64,000 nucleotides of DNA from an uncultured Anderseniella sp. (GCA_947488295.1 CANKYU010000006.1:62001-126000), one strand, 5' to 3'. Positions 8,845 through 18,320 are shown, counted from the first letter of the stretch. Numbers and translations are program-made. Notes: generated from the letters alone by a model not told the origin.

Positions 8845-9609
8845 TCACAACTCAATCTCGATCGGGCCTTCTTCGCGGCCATGGATGAACTGGTCCACGT
8901 AAGCATTGTTGCTCTGGTCTATTTCGTCTGCCGGGCCGCACCAGACGATCTTGCCCTTGTAGATCATGGCGATGTCGTCACCGATCTTGCGGGCGGACGC
9001 CATGTCGTGGGTGATGGTGATGGTTGTGGCGCCCAGGCGCTTCACGCTGTCTACAATCAGGTTGTTGATGACGTCGCCCATGATCGGGTCCAGGCCGGTG
9101 GTCGGCTCGTCGAAGAAGATGATTTCCGGTTCCGGAGCAATGGCGCGTGCCAGCCCAACGCGTTTGCGCATGCCACCTGACAGTTCCGCCGGCGAAATGT
9201 CGGCCAGCTCCGCACCCAGGCCTACTTCCGCCAGTTTATCGATTGCGATGGCGCGCGCCTCCGACGGCTTCATTTTCCGGCCCTGGATAAGCCCGAAGGC
9301 CACATTGCGCCAGACGCTCAGGCTGTCAAACAGCGCCGCTCCCTGAAACACCATGCCGAATCGGCCCATCATCTGGTCCAGCGCCGACCCTTCCAGCCCG
9401 ATGACTTCCTGGCCGCCCACGCGGATCGAACCCCTTTCCGGGTGCAGCAGGCCCAGAATACACTTCAGGGTCACCGACTTGCCGGAGCCTGATCCGCCGA
9501 TCACCACCAGTGACCGTCCCTTGCCAACCCCCACATTGACGCCCTTCAGCACGTGTTTGCTGCCGAACGACTTGTGGACATTTTCGAGTATGATGTGCGG
9601 CTCAGGCAT
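8845..9609 (-). CDS. mlaF: ABC transporter ATP-binding protein, MlaF type
   Basis: 254 aa. Walker A 'GGSGSGKS', signature 'LSGGMRKRVGLARA' and Walker B 'IIFFDEPTTGLD' are all present. The 'SGGMRKRV' signature is typical of the Mla/Mce-type lipid transporter ATPases that maintain outer-membrane asymmetry. The start at 9609 has an AGGCAGGTG site and lies 8 bp after mlaE. A longer in-frame start would overlap mlaE by over 130 bp. The substrate-binding MlaD gene does not follow; the next gene is the unrelated, convergent MFS gene. Confidence 0.9.
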   Translation of the reverse strand: MPEPHIILENVHKSFGSKHVLKGVNVGVGKGRSLVVIGGSGSGKSVTLKCILGLLHPERGSIRVGGQEVIGLEGSALDQMMGRFGMVFQGAALFDSLSVWRNVAFGLIQGRKMKPSEARAIAIDKLAEVGLGAELADISPAELSGGMRKRVGLARAIAPEPEIIFFDEPTTGLDPIMGDVINNLIVDSVKRLGATTITITHDMASARKIGDDIAMIYKGKIVWCGPADEIDQSNNAYVDQFIHGREEGPIEIEL

Positions 9610-9617
9610 CACCTGCC

Positions 9618-10445
9618 TCACTCGGAAAACAGCAGCGACGTCAGTGCATAGTTTGCTGCCAGGATCAAAATCGAACCGGACACAACAGCATTGGTTGTCG
9701 CTTTGCCGACGCCCTGTGCACCACCCTTGGAGTTGAAACCGTGATAACACCCCATCAGCGCGATGATGAAGCCGAACACGGCAGCCTTGATCAGGCCCGA
9801 GGTTACGTCGGCAACCTGCACGAAGTCGGTGGTGTTCTTGATGTAGGCCGCATAATTGAAGCCGAGTGACGACGTGCCGACCACAAAGCCGCCGAAGATG
9901 CCGATAATGTCGGCAATGCCGACCAGTATGGGCATTGTGATCACCGCTGCCAGAATGCGCGGGCCAACGAGATATTTGAACGGATTGGTCGACAGGGTGG
10001 TCAGTGCGTCGATCTGTTCGGTCACGCGCATGGTGCCGAGTTCAGCGGCGATTGCCGCCGCCACCCGGCCGGTCACCATCAGGCCGGCCATGACCGGCCC
10101 AAGTTCGCGGGTGATGCCCAGCGCCACAATGGACGATACCAGGTTCTCTGCATTGTAGCGCGTGCCGCCAATGTAAATCTGCAGCGCCAGCGCGCCGCCG
10201 GTGAAGAAAGCGGTCAGCCCGACGACAGGCAGGGAATTGTAGCCAATGCGGATAATCTGTTCGAGCAACTGGCGAAAATACCAGGGCGGCAACAGCCCGC
10301 GTATCACTGCATCGCGTGCAAAAATCGACACGCGTCCGACCTCTGCAAACATGGAAAAAATGAAACTGCCGATGGTAGCCAGAAAAGTCACCGGTAAACG
10401 CTGCCTCTTGATGCCGTTGGTCGTCGTGCCCTCATATCGATGCAT
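9618..10445 (-). CDS. mlaE: ABC transporter permease, MlaE type
   Basis: 275 aa. MlaE/YrbE family permease with the family core 'GITRELGPVMAGLMVTGRVAAAIAAELG' region and 'TEQIDALTTLSTNPFKYL', and five or six hydrophobic helices. It partners MlaF in inner-membrane phospholipid transport. The annotated start (10445) is tentative: the ribosome site is weak and the frame runs 17 codons upstream into the end of alr. Start and alr stop are separated by 16 bp, so alr-mlaE-mlaF is probably one transcript. Confidence 0.88.
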   Translation of the reverse strand: MHRYEGTTTNGIKRQRLPVTFLATIGSFIFSMFAEVGRVSIFARDAVIRGLLPPWYFRQLLEQIIRIGYNSLPVVGLTAFFTGGALALQIYIGGTRYNAENLVSSIVALGITRELGPVMAGLMVTGRVAAAIAAELGTMRVTEQIDALTTLSTNPFKYLVGPRILAAVITMPILVGIADIIGIFGGFVVGTSSLGFNYAAYIKNTTDFVQVADVTSGLIKAAVFGFIIALMGCYHGFNSKGGAQGVGKATTNAVVSGSILILAANYALTSLLFSE

Positions 10446-10461
10446 TTCCCGCAAAATGCAC

Positions 10462-11571
10462 TCAAGACGAGTACACTTTTGCGTAGCGTCTGCCAAGAGA
10501 TGTCAGAATTTCATAAGACAGGGTGCCCGACCAGCGTGCCCAGTCATCAACACTGATTGTCGGACCAAGCAGTTCGACGCTCGTGCCGCGGCAAGCATGG
10601 TCGCGATCCGTGCCGGTAACATCTATGGTGATCATGTCCATGGACACCCGGCCGACAATCGGGGCCGGTTGTCCTGCAATACTGACCTTTGCGGGTCCGT
10701 CCTGCAGCGCAGGCCAGGACATGGCCCGCAACAGACCGTCGGCATAACCAACCCCGACAATGGCAATGCGTGACGGCCGCTCCGCCCGCCAGGTCGCGCC
10801 ATACCCGACGCCATCTCCGGCAGCAACATCACGGACCTGCAATATGGGAGCGGTGAGGGAAACCACCGGTTGCATCGGGTTCGGCTTGCCGGTCAGCGGA
10901 TTGCCGCCGTAAAGGGCCACGCCGGGGCGCGCCAGGTCATGGGCAAACGCCGGCCCGAGAAATGTGCCGGGCGCATTTGCAAGTGAAGCAGGCAGGCCGG
11001 GAAACAGGTTGCGCAAGGCGTTGAACCGGTCGCGCTGGTCTGCATTGGAAGGGTTGGTCTCGTCATCGCCGCTGGCCAGGTGGCTCATCAGCAGACACAG
11101 CCCGGCACGTCTCATCAGCTCTTTGTCGCCCGCAAGGGTTTCTGCCTGAGCCCGGTCGAAACCGAGCCGGTTGATCCCGGTATCCACGTGGACTGCGGCT
11201 TTGTGATTGCCGTCAGCTGCATCTGCCCATTCGCCCAGGTCTTCCGGGCTCACCAGGCTCGGACGCAGGTCATGGGCAATGTAGAAATCGGCCTGGCCGG
11301 CAAGCAGTCCGTCGAGAACATAGATGATCGCTTGGGGCAGGGCATCACGCACCTGTTTGCCTTCCATGGGCAGGGCAACGAAAAACGTTCTGCAGCCTGC
11401 CTCCCACAAGGCCCTGGCAACCTCGCATGCTCCGCAGCCATAGCCATCGGCCTTGATGGTTGCGCCACATTCAGCAGGCGATACCTGCCGGGAGATCGTG
11501 CGCCAGTTCTCAACCAGCGCGGCAAGATCGATGGTCAGCGTGGCGCCGGCCAGTTCAGGTGGGACGCTCAT
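10462..11571 (-). CDS. alr: Alanine racemase
   Basis: 369 aa from the ATG at 11571. It converts L-alanine to D-alanine for peptidoglycan. The PLP-lysine motif appears as 'TIKADGYGCG', followed by 'HVDTGINRLGFD', 'RPGVALYGGNP' and the second-subunit catalytic Tyr segment 'GVGYGATW'. 'GRVSMDMITIDVT' is also typical. The start lies 7 bp after dnaB stops; the longer frame would overlap dnaB by 47 bp. Ribosome site is weak, so translational coupling to dnaB is likely. Confidence 0.94.
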   Translation of the reverse strand: MSVPPELAGATLTIDLAALVENWRTISRQVSPAECGATIKADGYGCGACEVARALWEAGCRTFFVALPMEGKQVRDALPQAIIYVLDGLLAGQADFYIAHDLRPSLVSPEDLGEWADAADGNHKAAVHVDTGINRLGFDRAQAETLAGDKELMRRAGLCLLMSHLASGDDETNPSNADQRDRFNALRNLFPGLPASLANAPGTFLGPAFAHDLARPGVALYGGNPLTGKPNPMQPVVSLTAPILQVRDVAAGDGVGYGATWRAERPSRIAIVGVGYADGLLRAMSWPALQDGPAKVSIAGQPAPIVGRVSMDMITIDVTGTDRDHACRGTSVELLGPTISVDDWARWSGTLSYEILTSLGRRYAKVYSS

Positions 11572-11578
11572 AAACGGG

Positions 11579-13084
11579 TTATTCGCGGATGTCTGGTGTG
11601 TACCCGGGACGCACCAGGTTCTCAAACCGGGTCAGGTTCGCGTCAAAGTGCAGTGACACGGTACCTGTGGGACCATGGCGCTGTTTGCCGATGATCACAT
11701 CAGCAACCCCAACGACGCCGTCCATCCGCTCCTGCCATTGCAGGTGTTCGTCAGTGTTGGGCTTGGGTTCGTCCCGGCCCAGATAGTACTCCTCGCGATA
11801 AATGAACATGACCACATCCGCGTCCTGCTCGATCGAGCCCGATTCACGAAGGTCAGCCAGTTGCGGGCGCTTGTCTTCACGGTTTTCCACTTGCCGTGAA
11901 AGCTGCGACAGCGCCAGGATCGGCACATTAAGTTCCTTGGCCAATGCCTTGAGACCAGTGGTGATTTCGGTAACTTCCTGAACACGGCTTTCCGATGCCC
12001 TGCGGGCTGAACCTGCCAGAAGCTGCAGGTAATCAACGACAATCAGGCCCAGAGTGCCACGCTGCCGCTTCAGGCGGCGCGCCCGGGCGGCAAGCTGGGC
12101 GATGTTCAGACCGCCGGTTGCGTCGATGTAAAGCGGCATCGCTGACAGCCGCTGGCTTGCTTCCACAAGGCGATCAAACTCGTCCGGCGTGATTTTACCC
12201 CGCCTGATGCGTTCCGATGAAATCTCAGCCTGTTCAGAGACAATACGGGTGGCTAGTTGTTCTCCGGACATCTCCAGCGAGAAGAACGCGACGATACCGC
12301 CATTTTTCACATTCATGGTGCCATCGGCATTGTGTTCGGCCTGATAGGCTGCAGCAACATTGTAGGCGAGATTGGTGGCAAGCGATGTCTTGCCCATGGC
12401 GGGGCGACCGGCAAGCACCAGAAGGTCGGACGCCTGCAAACCGCCGAGCTTTTCATCCAGGTCTTTCAGACCGGTCGATATTCCCGACAAACCGCCATCG
12501 CGCTGATAGGCAGCCGCAGCCATGTCGATGGCTTCTGTCAGGGCGGTTCCGAACGGCTGGAACCCCTGGCCGTACTTCTCCGATTCGGCAATTTCGAAAA
12601 GCTGCTGTTCAGCCTCTTCAATCAGCTGCCGGGAAGTTTTGTCCACCGGGGTGTCAAAGCTGTTGTTGACGATCTCAGAGCCAATCCCGATCAGCGCGCG
12701 GCGCTGCGCCAGTTCGTAGATCGTGCGGCCGTAGTCCTCGGTGTTGATGATTGTTGTTGCGGATGCTGCCAGCCGGGCCAGGTAAGCCGGCCCGCCGATG
12801 TCCTGCAGGGTTTCATCCTGCTCAAAGAAGGATTTCAGTGTTACCGGCGACGCCAGCTGGCCGCTGCGAATTCGGGTGGCCGCTGCCTCGTAGATACGTG
12901 CGTGCACGCCTTCGTGGAAATGTTCCGGCTGCAGAAAGTTGGAAACCCGGTCACACGCTTCATTGTTGACCAGAATGGCGCCCAGCAGGGCCATTTCCGC
13001 CTCCAGATTGTGCGGTGCGGAGCGATATTCTTCCGCGTCGGATGGGTCGCTGCCATCCTGACTGAGTTTGAGAACTGATTCCAT
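11579..13084 (-). CDS. dnaB: Replicative DNA helicase
   Basis: 501 aa. An N-terminal DnaB domain ('APHNLEAEMALLGAIL') is followed by the RecA-like helicase core with Walker A 'GRPAMGKTS', Walker B region 'GLIVVDYLQLL' and the C-terminal 'SQLSRQVENREDKRPQLADLRESG' segment. It unwinds DNA at the replication fork. The ATG at 13084 is preferred over one 16 codons upstream, with AAGG just upstream. No intein is present. Confidence 0.96.
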   Translation of the reverse strand: MESVLKLSQDGSDPSDAEEYRSAPHNLEAEMALLGAILVNNEACDRVSNFLQPEHFHEGVHARIYEAAATRIRSGQLASPVTLKSFFEQDETLQDIGGPAYLARLAASATTIINTEDYGRTIYELAQRRALIGIGSEIVNNSFDTPVDKTSRQLIEEAEQQLFEIAESEKYGQGFQPFGTALTEAIDMAAAAYQRDGGLSGISTGLKDLDEKLGGLQASDLLVLAGRPAMGKTSLATNLAYNVAAAYQAEHNADGTMNVKNGGIVAFFSLEMSGEQLATRIVSEQAEISSERIRRGKITPDEFDRLVEASQRLSAMPLYIDATGGLNIAQLAARARRLKRQRGTLGLIVVDYLQLLAGSARRASESRVQEVTEITTGLKALAKELNVPILALSQLSRQVENREDKRPQLADLRESGSIEQDADVVMFIYREEYYLGRDEPKPNTDEHLQWQERMDGVVGVADVIIGKQRHGPTGTVSLHFDANLTRFENLVRPGYTPDIRE

Positions 13085-13151
13085 GACCTTGTTGATAGCG
13101 CGCCCGGCGGGTTGCCGCGAGGCCCAATCCACCGTGGCGCCGACCTTTCCA

Positions 13152-14471
13152 CTATTGCTTGCTTATCTGTGGATAATGCCGCGATTCGGCAGATGATGCC
13201 TTCACAACCTGTTTTGGGCGGCCTGCCGGCCGGCGCCTGTTGTAAACCCGGCCTTCAATCGACCGCAGGCGGCCTTCTTCACTGGCAATGTAATCCCGGG
13301 TCAGGGGCAGGGCATGTTGATTGCCTGCCGCCTGCAGCTGGAAATTGTTGAGACCGAGATAGCGGAAGCTCAGTTCCGATGAGGCGAGGTAGAATTCCCA
13401 CATCCGCGCGAACTCCTCGTCATACAGCGCCACCGCCTGATGCCTGTGGTCCTGAAACCGCTTGCGCCATTCAGCCAGCGTCCGCGCGTAATGAAGCCTC
13501 AGTATCTCCACGTCAGTCATGTACAGGCCGCTTCTTTCGACTTCCGGCACAACTTCCGACAAAGCAGGGCAATAACCGCCCGGGAAAATGTATTTCTGTA
13601 TCCACGCACTCGTAGCGCCAGGTCCGCCGGCGCGCCCTATGGAATGCAGAACGAAAACCCCGTCAGGCGCCAGCAGGTCCCGGACCTTACCGAACAGCTC
13701 GCTGTAATGTCTGACCCCGACATGCTCAAACATGCCGACTGAAACGATCCGGTCAAACTTGCCGTCCAGCTCCCGGTAGTCTTTCAGGTCAAAGCTGACC
13801 TCACTGTCCAGTCCGGCCTTGCGAGCCCGCCGGCTGGATACCTTGTGCTGTTCTTCAGACAGGGTAACGCCTTTGACCTGTGCTCCTGCCACTTGTGCAA
13901 GATACAGCCCAAGCCCTCCCCAGCCGGACCCGATGTCGAGCACCTTCATGCCGGGTTCAATCACCAGCTTCGCAGCAAGGTGGCGTTTTTTCGAAAGCTG
14001 CGCCTGTTCGAGGCTTTGCCCGGTTTTTTCGAAATAGGCGCAGGAATATTGCCGGTCATTGTCCAGGAAGAGGTCATACAGATCACCCGACAGGTCATAG
14101 TGGTGCGCCACATTGTTGCGCGCCCGGCCAATCCTGTTGTCCTGCTGCAACCGCTTCAGGCGCTTGCGAATGGCGTAGGGTATCCGCACCGGAACCGGTG
14201 TTCTGGCGGTTTCCAGATTGGCCATCAGCAGTTTCAGCACGTCGTATATGCTGCCGTCAGTTACGGTCAGCTGGCCACTGGTATAGGCCTCACCCAGATA
14301 AAGATCAGGATCTATGAGCAGGTGCAACACTGTCGCCTGATCGTGGATCCGGAAGCCAGCGGGTTTGCCGGTGCCGTCACCATAAGAAGTCTCGCTGCCA
14401 TCCGGCATGAAAACGGTCAGGTTTCCATGTTGCACCAAATGGCCCAGCATCTGCTTGAGCAAAGTCTGCAT
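13152..14471 (-). CDS. cfa: Cyclopropane-fatty-acyl-phospholipid synthase
   Basis: 439 aa. SAM-dependent methylation of unsaturated phospholipid acyl chains to cyclopropane forms at the membrane. The SAM site 'VLDIGSGWGGLGLYLA', 'GVTLSEEQH' and the active-site region 'FEHVG' are visible, as is 'AHHYDLSGDLYDLFLD', the hallmark of the family. The ATG at 14471 has GAGGGA about 10 nt upstream; an alternative ATG at 14492 has a weaker site. The C-terminal 40 residues are basic and unlike the family core. Confidence 0.92.
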   Translation of the reverse strand: MQTLLKQMLGHLVQHGNLTVFMPDGSETSYGDGTGKPAGFRIHDQATVLHLLIDPDLYLGEAYTSGQLTVTDGSIYDVLKLLMANLETARTPVPVRIPYAIRKRLKRLQQDNRIGRARNNVAHHYDLSGDLYDLFLDNDRQYSCAYFEKTGQSLEQAQLSKKRHLAAKLVIEPGMKVLDIGSGWGGLGLYLAQVAGAQVKGVTLSEEQHKVSSRRARKAGLDSEVSFDLKDYRELDGKFDRIVSVGMFEHVGVRHYSELFGKVRDLLAPDGVFVLHSIGRAGGPGATSAWIQKYIFPGGYCPALSEVVPEVERSGLYMTDVEILRLHYARTLAEWRKRFQDHRHQAVALYDEEFARMWEFYLASSELSFRYLGLNNFQLQAAGNQHALPLTRDYIASEEGRLRSIEGRVYNRRRPAGRPKQVVKASSAESRHYPQISKQ

Positions 14472-14573
14472 CGGTTCGATCCCTCGATCCATTGCGTCCC
14501 GGTCTCAACAATACCGGCAATTTTTGCAGACACTTTGCTCCCGGTCAATTTCCCCAGGGTCAGGTTTAGTTGC

Positions 14574-14606
14574 AAAAAAGCCGCCTGTTGCATTGCACAG
14601 GCGGCT
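14574..14606 (-). terminator. Intrinsic terminator of the rpsF-rplI operon
   Basis: On the minus strand a perfect 10-bp stem (AGCCGCCTGT / ACAGGCGGCT, 8-nt loop) is followed at once by six T. It lies 46 bp after the rplI stop and is a textbook Rho-independent terminator. Confidence 0.93.
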
Positions 14607-14652
14607 GATTTTCCGGGGTAACCCGGCTTTTTTCACGAGTTGCGGACGCGTG

Positions 14653-15291
14653 TTACTCGTCGGTTTTTTCTGCTTCGGTTTCAGCGGAAGTTTCTGCTGT
14701 TTCGTCAGCAGCGTCTTCGGCTTCCTCTTCAGCGGCAGCGTCTGCTTCAGCCTGTTCGAACAGTTCCTCAGCCGCGCGGCGGATTTCATCACGCTCATCC
14801 GCATTTCCGGTCAGGTCTTCACCGCGTGCCTGGGCTTCGGCTTCATCCTGGGTACGGGCCACGTTGATCTGTACGGTTGAGGATACCTCGCCATGCAGGG
14901 CAATGCGTACATCGTATAAGCCGATTGTCTTGATCGGGTCAGGCAACACCACGTGGTTGCGGGTGACGCTGACGCCGGTTTCGCTGGCTGCAGCTGCAAT
15001 ATCGCGGGTTGAAACCGAACCATACAGCTGACCGGATTCCCCGGCCTGGCGGATCAGCACGAAGCTTGAACCATCGAGTTTTTCCGAATCGGTCTTGGCC
15101 GCTTCAACCGCAGCGGCGTTCTTGACTTCAAGCTCCGCGCGCTGGGCTTCGAATTTTTCCATGTTCTTTGCTGACGCGCGCAGCGCCTTGCCGCGCGGCA
15201 GCAGGAAGTTGCGGGCATAACCGTCCTTGACACGGACCGTATCACCCATGGCGCCGAGCTTTTCGACCCTCTCCAGCAGAATGACTTGCAT
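14653..15291 (-). CDS. rplI: 50S ribosomal protein L9
   Basis: 212 aa. The N-terminal L9 signature ('VILLERVEKLGAMGD', 'VKDGYARNFLLPRGKA') is followed by the central helix and C-terminal domain up to about residue 150. The last 55 or so residues form an acidic Ala/Glu-rich extension, a form seen in several alphaproteobacteria; standard L9 is about 150 aa. It is the last gene of rpsF-rpsR-DUF2232-rplI and ends just before a strong terminator. Confidence 0.96.
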   Translation of the reverse strand: MQVILLERVEKLGAMGDTVRVKDGYARNFLLPRGKALRASAKNMEKFEAQRAELEVKNAAAVEAAKTDSEKLDGSSFVLIRQAGESGQLYGSVSTRDIAAAASETGVSVTRNHVVLPDPIKTIGLYDVRIALHGEVSSTVQINVARTQDEAEAQARGEDLTGNADERDEIRRAAEELFEQAEADAAAEEEAEDAADETAETSAETEAEKTDE

Positions 15292-15351
15292 GATGTATTA
15301 CTCCTTCATTTATTCAGTGATTTCGATGTTGGAATTGAAAAATATCAGCCC

Positions 15352-16317
15352 TTAGTCAGGCGGTTTGTTACGTTTGCGTATATTGAAACTCTGGTCGAAC
15401 ATGGCGAGCATGATCAGCGGGACAATGGCGATGGCCGACAGAAACAGCATGGACAGGTAGAACAGACCAAGCAGAAAGGCGCGCATGGGGTGATTTTCAA
15501 GCAGGCCGTGCATGACGGACAGGCCCAGAATTGCATAGGCCAGCATCAAGGCCGCCGTGAACACCCACGCAATTGCACCCAGCGTGCCGGGCAGGAAGGT
15601 TGCGACAGCGGATGCCGACAACAGCCAGATGGCCCAGCGTGGAAACGCCATTTGACCGAACGGTGCCCATGGCCGCAGACCGGCGCCGGTTCTGCGCAGG
15701 ACACTACCGGCCAGATACATGTTCACCATTGTCGAAATGCACCACACAACGCTCAGTGCGGCTGGCAGCATCAGTACGACAAATGACCTGATCTGCTCGA
15801 CCTGGTCACTCGGCGGCGCATTGGGCTGCTTGGCCATTTCGTCAAAAAGCGGCTGCAGAGCCTGTCCTGCAGTTGCGCGGAACGTATCGACGTCGGGTCC
15901 CAATGCGAGAATGACAAAGACGCTCAGGATGGCACTTGCAATGGCTGTCCAAACGACGAGACGGCCTTCGGGATACCAGGCGATATCTGTATCGGAGACT
16001 TCGCCTTCATCGGACGGGGCAACTGACGCTGGCCTGTTCTGCAGTGCCAGGTGGCTGAGGACCACCGGGGCAATACCGGCGCTCAACGCGACAAAGAATG
16101 CCGCCTTCCAGCCAAACGCCATGAGGTAGCCAACAACCATCACCAGCGCACCGAGTGCCGCGGTTATGGCGCCCCAGCCCAGACCTGCAACGAAAAGCGG
16201 AAAAGACGCCAGATAGATCATCATCAGGCCGATCGCATTGCCCGAGCTGCCGCCTGCCTGCAGCAATCCGGCCGTCAATCCGGCGATAACGCCTATTGCA
16301 ATCCAGTTGTTCGTCAT
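15352..16317 (-). CDS. DUF2232 membrane protein
   Basis: 321 aa with about eight hydrophobic helices. A DUF2232 (YybS-like) protein typically sits between rpsR and rplI in Rhizobiales, exactly as here; the family has no established function. It begins 117 bp after rpsR and ends 60 bp before rplI. The ATG at 16317 starts directly with the first hydrophobic segment. Identification rests on position and membrane topology as much as on sequence. Confidence 0.82.
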   Translation of the reverse strand: MTNNWIAIGVIAGLTAGLLQAGGSSGNAIGLMMIYLASFPLFVAGLGWGAITAALGALVMVVGYLMAFGWKAAFFVALSAGIAPVVLSHLALQNRPASVAPSDEGEVSDTDIAWYPEGRLVVWTAIASAILSVFVILALGPDVDTFRATAGQALQPLFDEMAKQPNAPPSDQVEQIRSFVVLMLPAALSVVWCISTMVNMYLAGSVLRRTGAGLRPWAPFGQMAFPRWAIWLLSASAVATFLPGTLGAIAWVFTAALMLAYAILGLSVMHGLLENHPMRAFLLGLFYLSMLFLSAIAIVPLIMLAMFDQSFNIRKRNKPPD

Positions 16318-16434
16318 CTGGGCTGTCCCGCATCTTGCGATGGGTTAGAGGCAAATTCAAAGGCCTGCCCCAACCGGTTAATATCGAGTGATCCCTGACC
16401 GGGCTGAAATACCCGATCAGGGGAAACATCTTTC

Positions 16435-16668
16435 TTACTTCACGACGTAGGGCAGAAGGCCCAGGAACCGTGCGCGCTTGATCGCCTTGGCCAGTTCACG
16501 CTGCTTCTTTGCAGAAACGGCCGTGATGCGGCTTGGCACGATCTTGCCACGCTCCGAGATGTAGCGCGACAGAAGCCGTGAATCCTTGTAGTCGATCTTC
16601 GGCGCGTTGTCGCCCGTGAACGGGCAGCTCTTGCGGCGGCGGAAGAATGGTCTGCGTGCACCTGACAT
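16435..16668 (-). CDS. rpsR: 30S ribosomal protein S18
   Basis: 77 aa basic protein with the family segment 'IDYKDSRLLSRYISERGKI' and 'RITAVSAKKQRELAKAIKRAR'. It binds 16S rRNA as a dimer with S6. The start codon shares one base with the rpsF stop (TAATG), giving tight translational coupling with S6, its partner. Confidence 0.98.
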   Translation of the reverse strand: MSGARRPFFRRRKSCPFTGDNAPKIDYKDSRLLSRYISERGKIVPSRITAVSAKKQRELAKAIKRARFLGLLPYVVK

Positions 16669-17090
16669 TAGCTGGCTCCTTCTGCTTTGGGCGCATCATC
16701 ACGTGGCGGACGCGGGGTGCGGGGACCCCTGTCACCGCGATCGCCGCCTGGACGATCACTGCGCTCGCGACCGGCGCGCATCTGCACCGAAGGATCTTCT
16801 TCATGTTCTTCTACACGGATGGTCATGAAGCGGATGACGTCTTCATTGAGACCCATCTGCCGCTCCATTTCAGCAACTGCGGTAGCCGGCGCATCAAGGT
16901 TCATCAGCGCGTAATGCGCCTTGCGATTCTTGCGAATACGATAGGTAAGCGGCTTCAGGCCCCAATATTCGGAGCGCCCGATTGTGCCGCCATTATCGGT
17001 GATAACGGTCTTGAACTGATCTGTTAGTGCGTCCATCTGCGCGGTGGAAATATCCTGACGCGCCATGAACACATGCTCATACAATGGCAT
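16668..17090 (-). CDS. rpsF: 30S ribosomal protein S6
   Basis: 140 aa. 'MPLYEHVFMARQDIS' and 'YWGLKPLTYRIRKNRKAHY' identify S6. The C-terminal 35 residues are an Arg/Gly/Asp-rich tail, as in many alphaproteobacteria. The ATG at 17090 is preferred over a TTG two codons upstream; an AGAAAGG site precedes it. It is the first gene of the operon and is preceded by a leader of about 200 nt. Confidence 0.97.
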   Translation of the reverse strand: MPLYEHVFMARQDISTAQMDALTDQFKTVITDNGGTIGRSEYWGLKPLTYRIRKNRKAHYALMNLDAPATAVAEMERQMGLNEDVIRFMTIRVEEHEEDPSVQMRAGRERSDRPGGDRGDRGPRTPRPPRDDAPKAEGAS

Positions 17091-17157
17091 AGTCAAAGCC
17101 TTTCTTTTTGATCCAAAGTCTTGTTCTCAAACAAACTTTCCGGCGCATAGCCTCCCC

Positions 17158-17182
17158 CGAGCCCATCGGAAAGAAAGGCTCG
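17158..17182 (-). other. Hairpin in the rpsF leader
   Basis: A 6-bp stem (CGAGCC / GGCTCG) lies in the untranslated leader about 70 nt upstream of rpsF. Leaders of rpsF in many bacteria carry an S6:S18-binding motif for autoregulation. I cannot confirm the conserved CCG elements here, so this is only a candidate. Confidence 0.3.
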
Positions 17183-17305
17183 AGACACCGGTTCCTCGAA
17201 AGAGCAGGGACACGGGAAGGCGGGTTTTCAAACCCTGTCATGCCCAGGTAACGAACATGACCTTCCGTTCAGCCCCCGACCGGAAAACCGCTCAAGAACG
17301 GGCGC

Positions 17306-17333
17306 TTTATACGGTAATTTCCCCACTTTGCAA
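17306..17333 (-). promoter_or_regulatory. Probable housekeeping promoter of rpsF operon
   Basis: On the minus strand TTGCAA (-35-like) and TATAAA (-10-like) are separated by 16 bp. Transcription would start near 17299, giving an rpsF leader of about 210 nt. Confidence 0.5.
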
Positions 17334-17345
17334 GGCCAAACGGCT

Positions 17346-18320
17346 TCACGGGGCAGGCGTCTTGCCGTCGAGCACTTCCGCCATCTTGCCGGTATCTATA
17401 TTGCCGCCACACAATATGATGCCGACCCGCTTGCCGGCCATCTTGTCGCGTTGTGCCAACAGACCGGCCAGCGGCGCGGCACCGGCACCTTCTGCAACAT
17501 TGTGGGTGGCGCGATAATACAGCCTGATCGCGTCGGCCACCTGGTCATCCGACACTTCCACAATGTCATCGACACCTTTTGAAATGATCTCAAGTGCGTC
17601 CGGGTGAGGCACCCGCACCGCCATGCCGTCGGCAAACGTATCTGCCGAGTTGGTTTCAACCGCCCGACCGGCCTCGACCGACAGTTTGTAGCAGTTGGCA
17701 TTTTCGGACACCACGGCGATCACCCTGGTTTTCAGGCCCAGATGATCTCGCGCCGAGATAACGCCGCAACAACCTGACCCCATGCCAATGGGGACATAGA
17801 CCGCATCCAGCTCACCGGCAGCCTCGAACAGTTCATGGGCGTAGGTTGACACCCCGAGCACCAGTTCGCGATGAAACGAGGGCACCATGTCCAGCCCTCG
17901 GTCTTCTGCCATCTGCATGCAGGTGACACGTGCTTCATCAAAGTCCGCACCCGTCTCAACCAGTTCTGCGCCCAGTGCCCGGATCGCCGCGTTCTTCTCG
18001 ACCGAGTTGCCATGCGGCACTACGATCGTGGCATTCACTCCATTGCGGGAAGCCGCATAGGGGATCGACTGACCGTGATTGCCCCGGGTTGCGGTGATCA
18101 CGCCGTTGGTTTCGCCGCGTTCGGCGCGTTTTCGCATATGCACGAGCCCGCCGCGCACCTTGAACGCGCCGGTGGGCGTGTGGTTTTCATGCTTGACCCA
18201 GGTTTCGATGCCCAGTTCGGCCTGCAGAAGAGGCCAGGCATATTGTGGTGTTGGCGGCATCGCCTCATGGATGATGGTGCGCGCGTCGGCAATCTGGTCT
18301 GCTGTAAACATGAGGCTCAT
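17346..18320 (-). CDS. Threonine dehydratase-like PLP enzyme
   Basis: 324 aa. Fold-type II PLP enzyme of the threonine/serine dehydratase family. The PLP lysine motif is 'TGAFKVRGG' near residue 51, and the phosphate-binding Gly loop appears as 'GMGSGCCG'. There is no C-terminal ACT regulatory domain, so it resembles the short, catabolic or hydroxyaspartate-type dehydratases. Start chosen at 18320 ('MSLMFTADQIADA'); the frame continues 22 codons upstream, and a second ATG lies at 18311. Substrate cannot be fixed from sequence alone (threonine, serine or hydroxyaspartate). Confidence 0.83.
   Translation of the reverse strand: MSLMFTADQIADARTIIHEAMPPTPQYAWPLLQAELGIETWVKHENHTPTGAFKVRGGLVHMRKRAERGETNGVITATRGNHGQSIPYAASRNGVNATIVVPHGNSVEKNAAIRALGAELVETGADFDEARVTCMQMAEDRGLDMVPSFHRELVLGVSTYAHELFEAAGELDAVYVPIGMGSGCCGVISARDHLGLKTRVIAVVSENANCYKLSVEAGRAVETNSADTFADGMAVRVPHPDALEIISKGVDDIVEVSDDQVADAIRLYYRATHNVAEGAGAAPLAGLLAQRDKMAGKRVGIILCGGNIDTGKMAEVLDGKTPAP

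Noticed and set aside
17158..17182. S6:S18 autoregulatory leader motif
   Set aside because: Only a short hairpin is seen; the conserved CCG elements could not be confirmed, so it is listed only as a hairpin.
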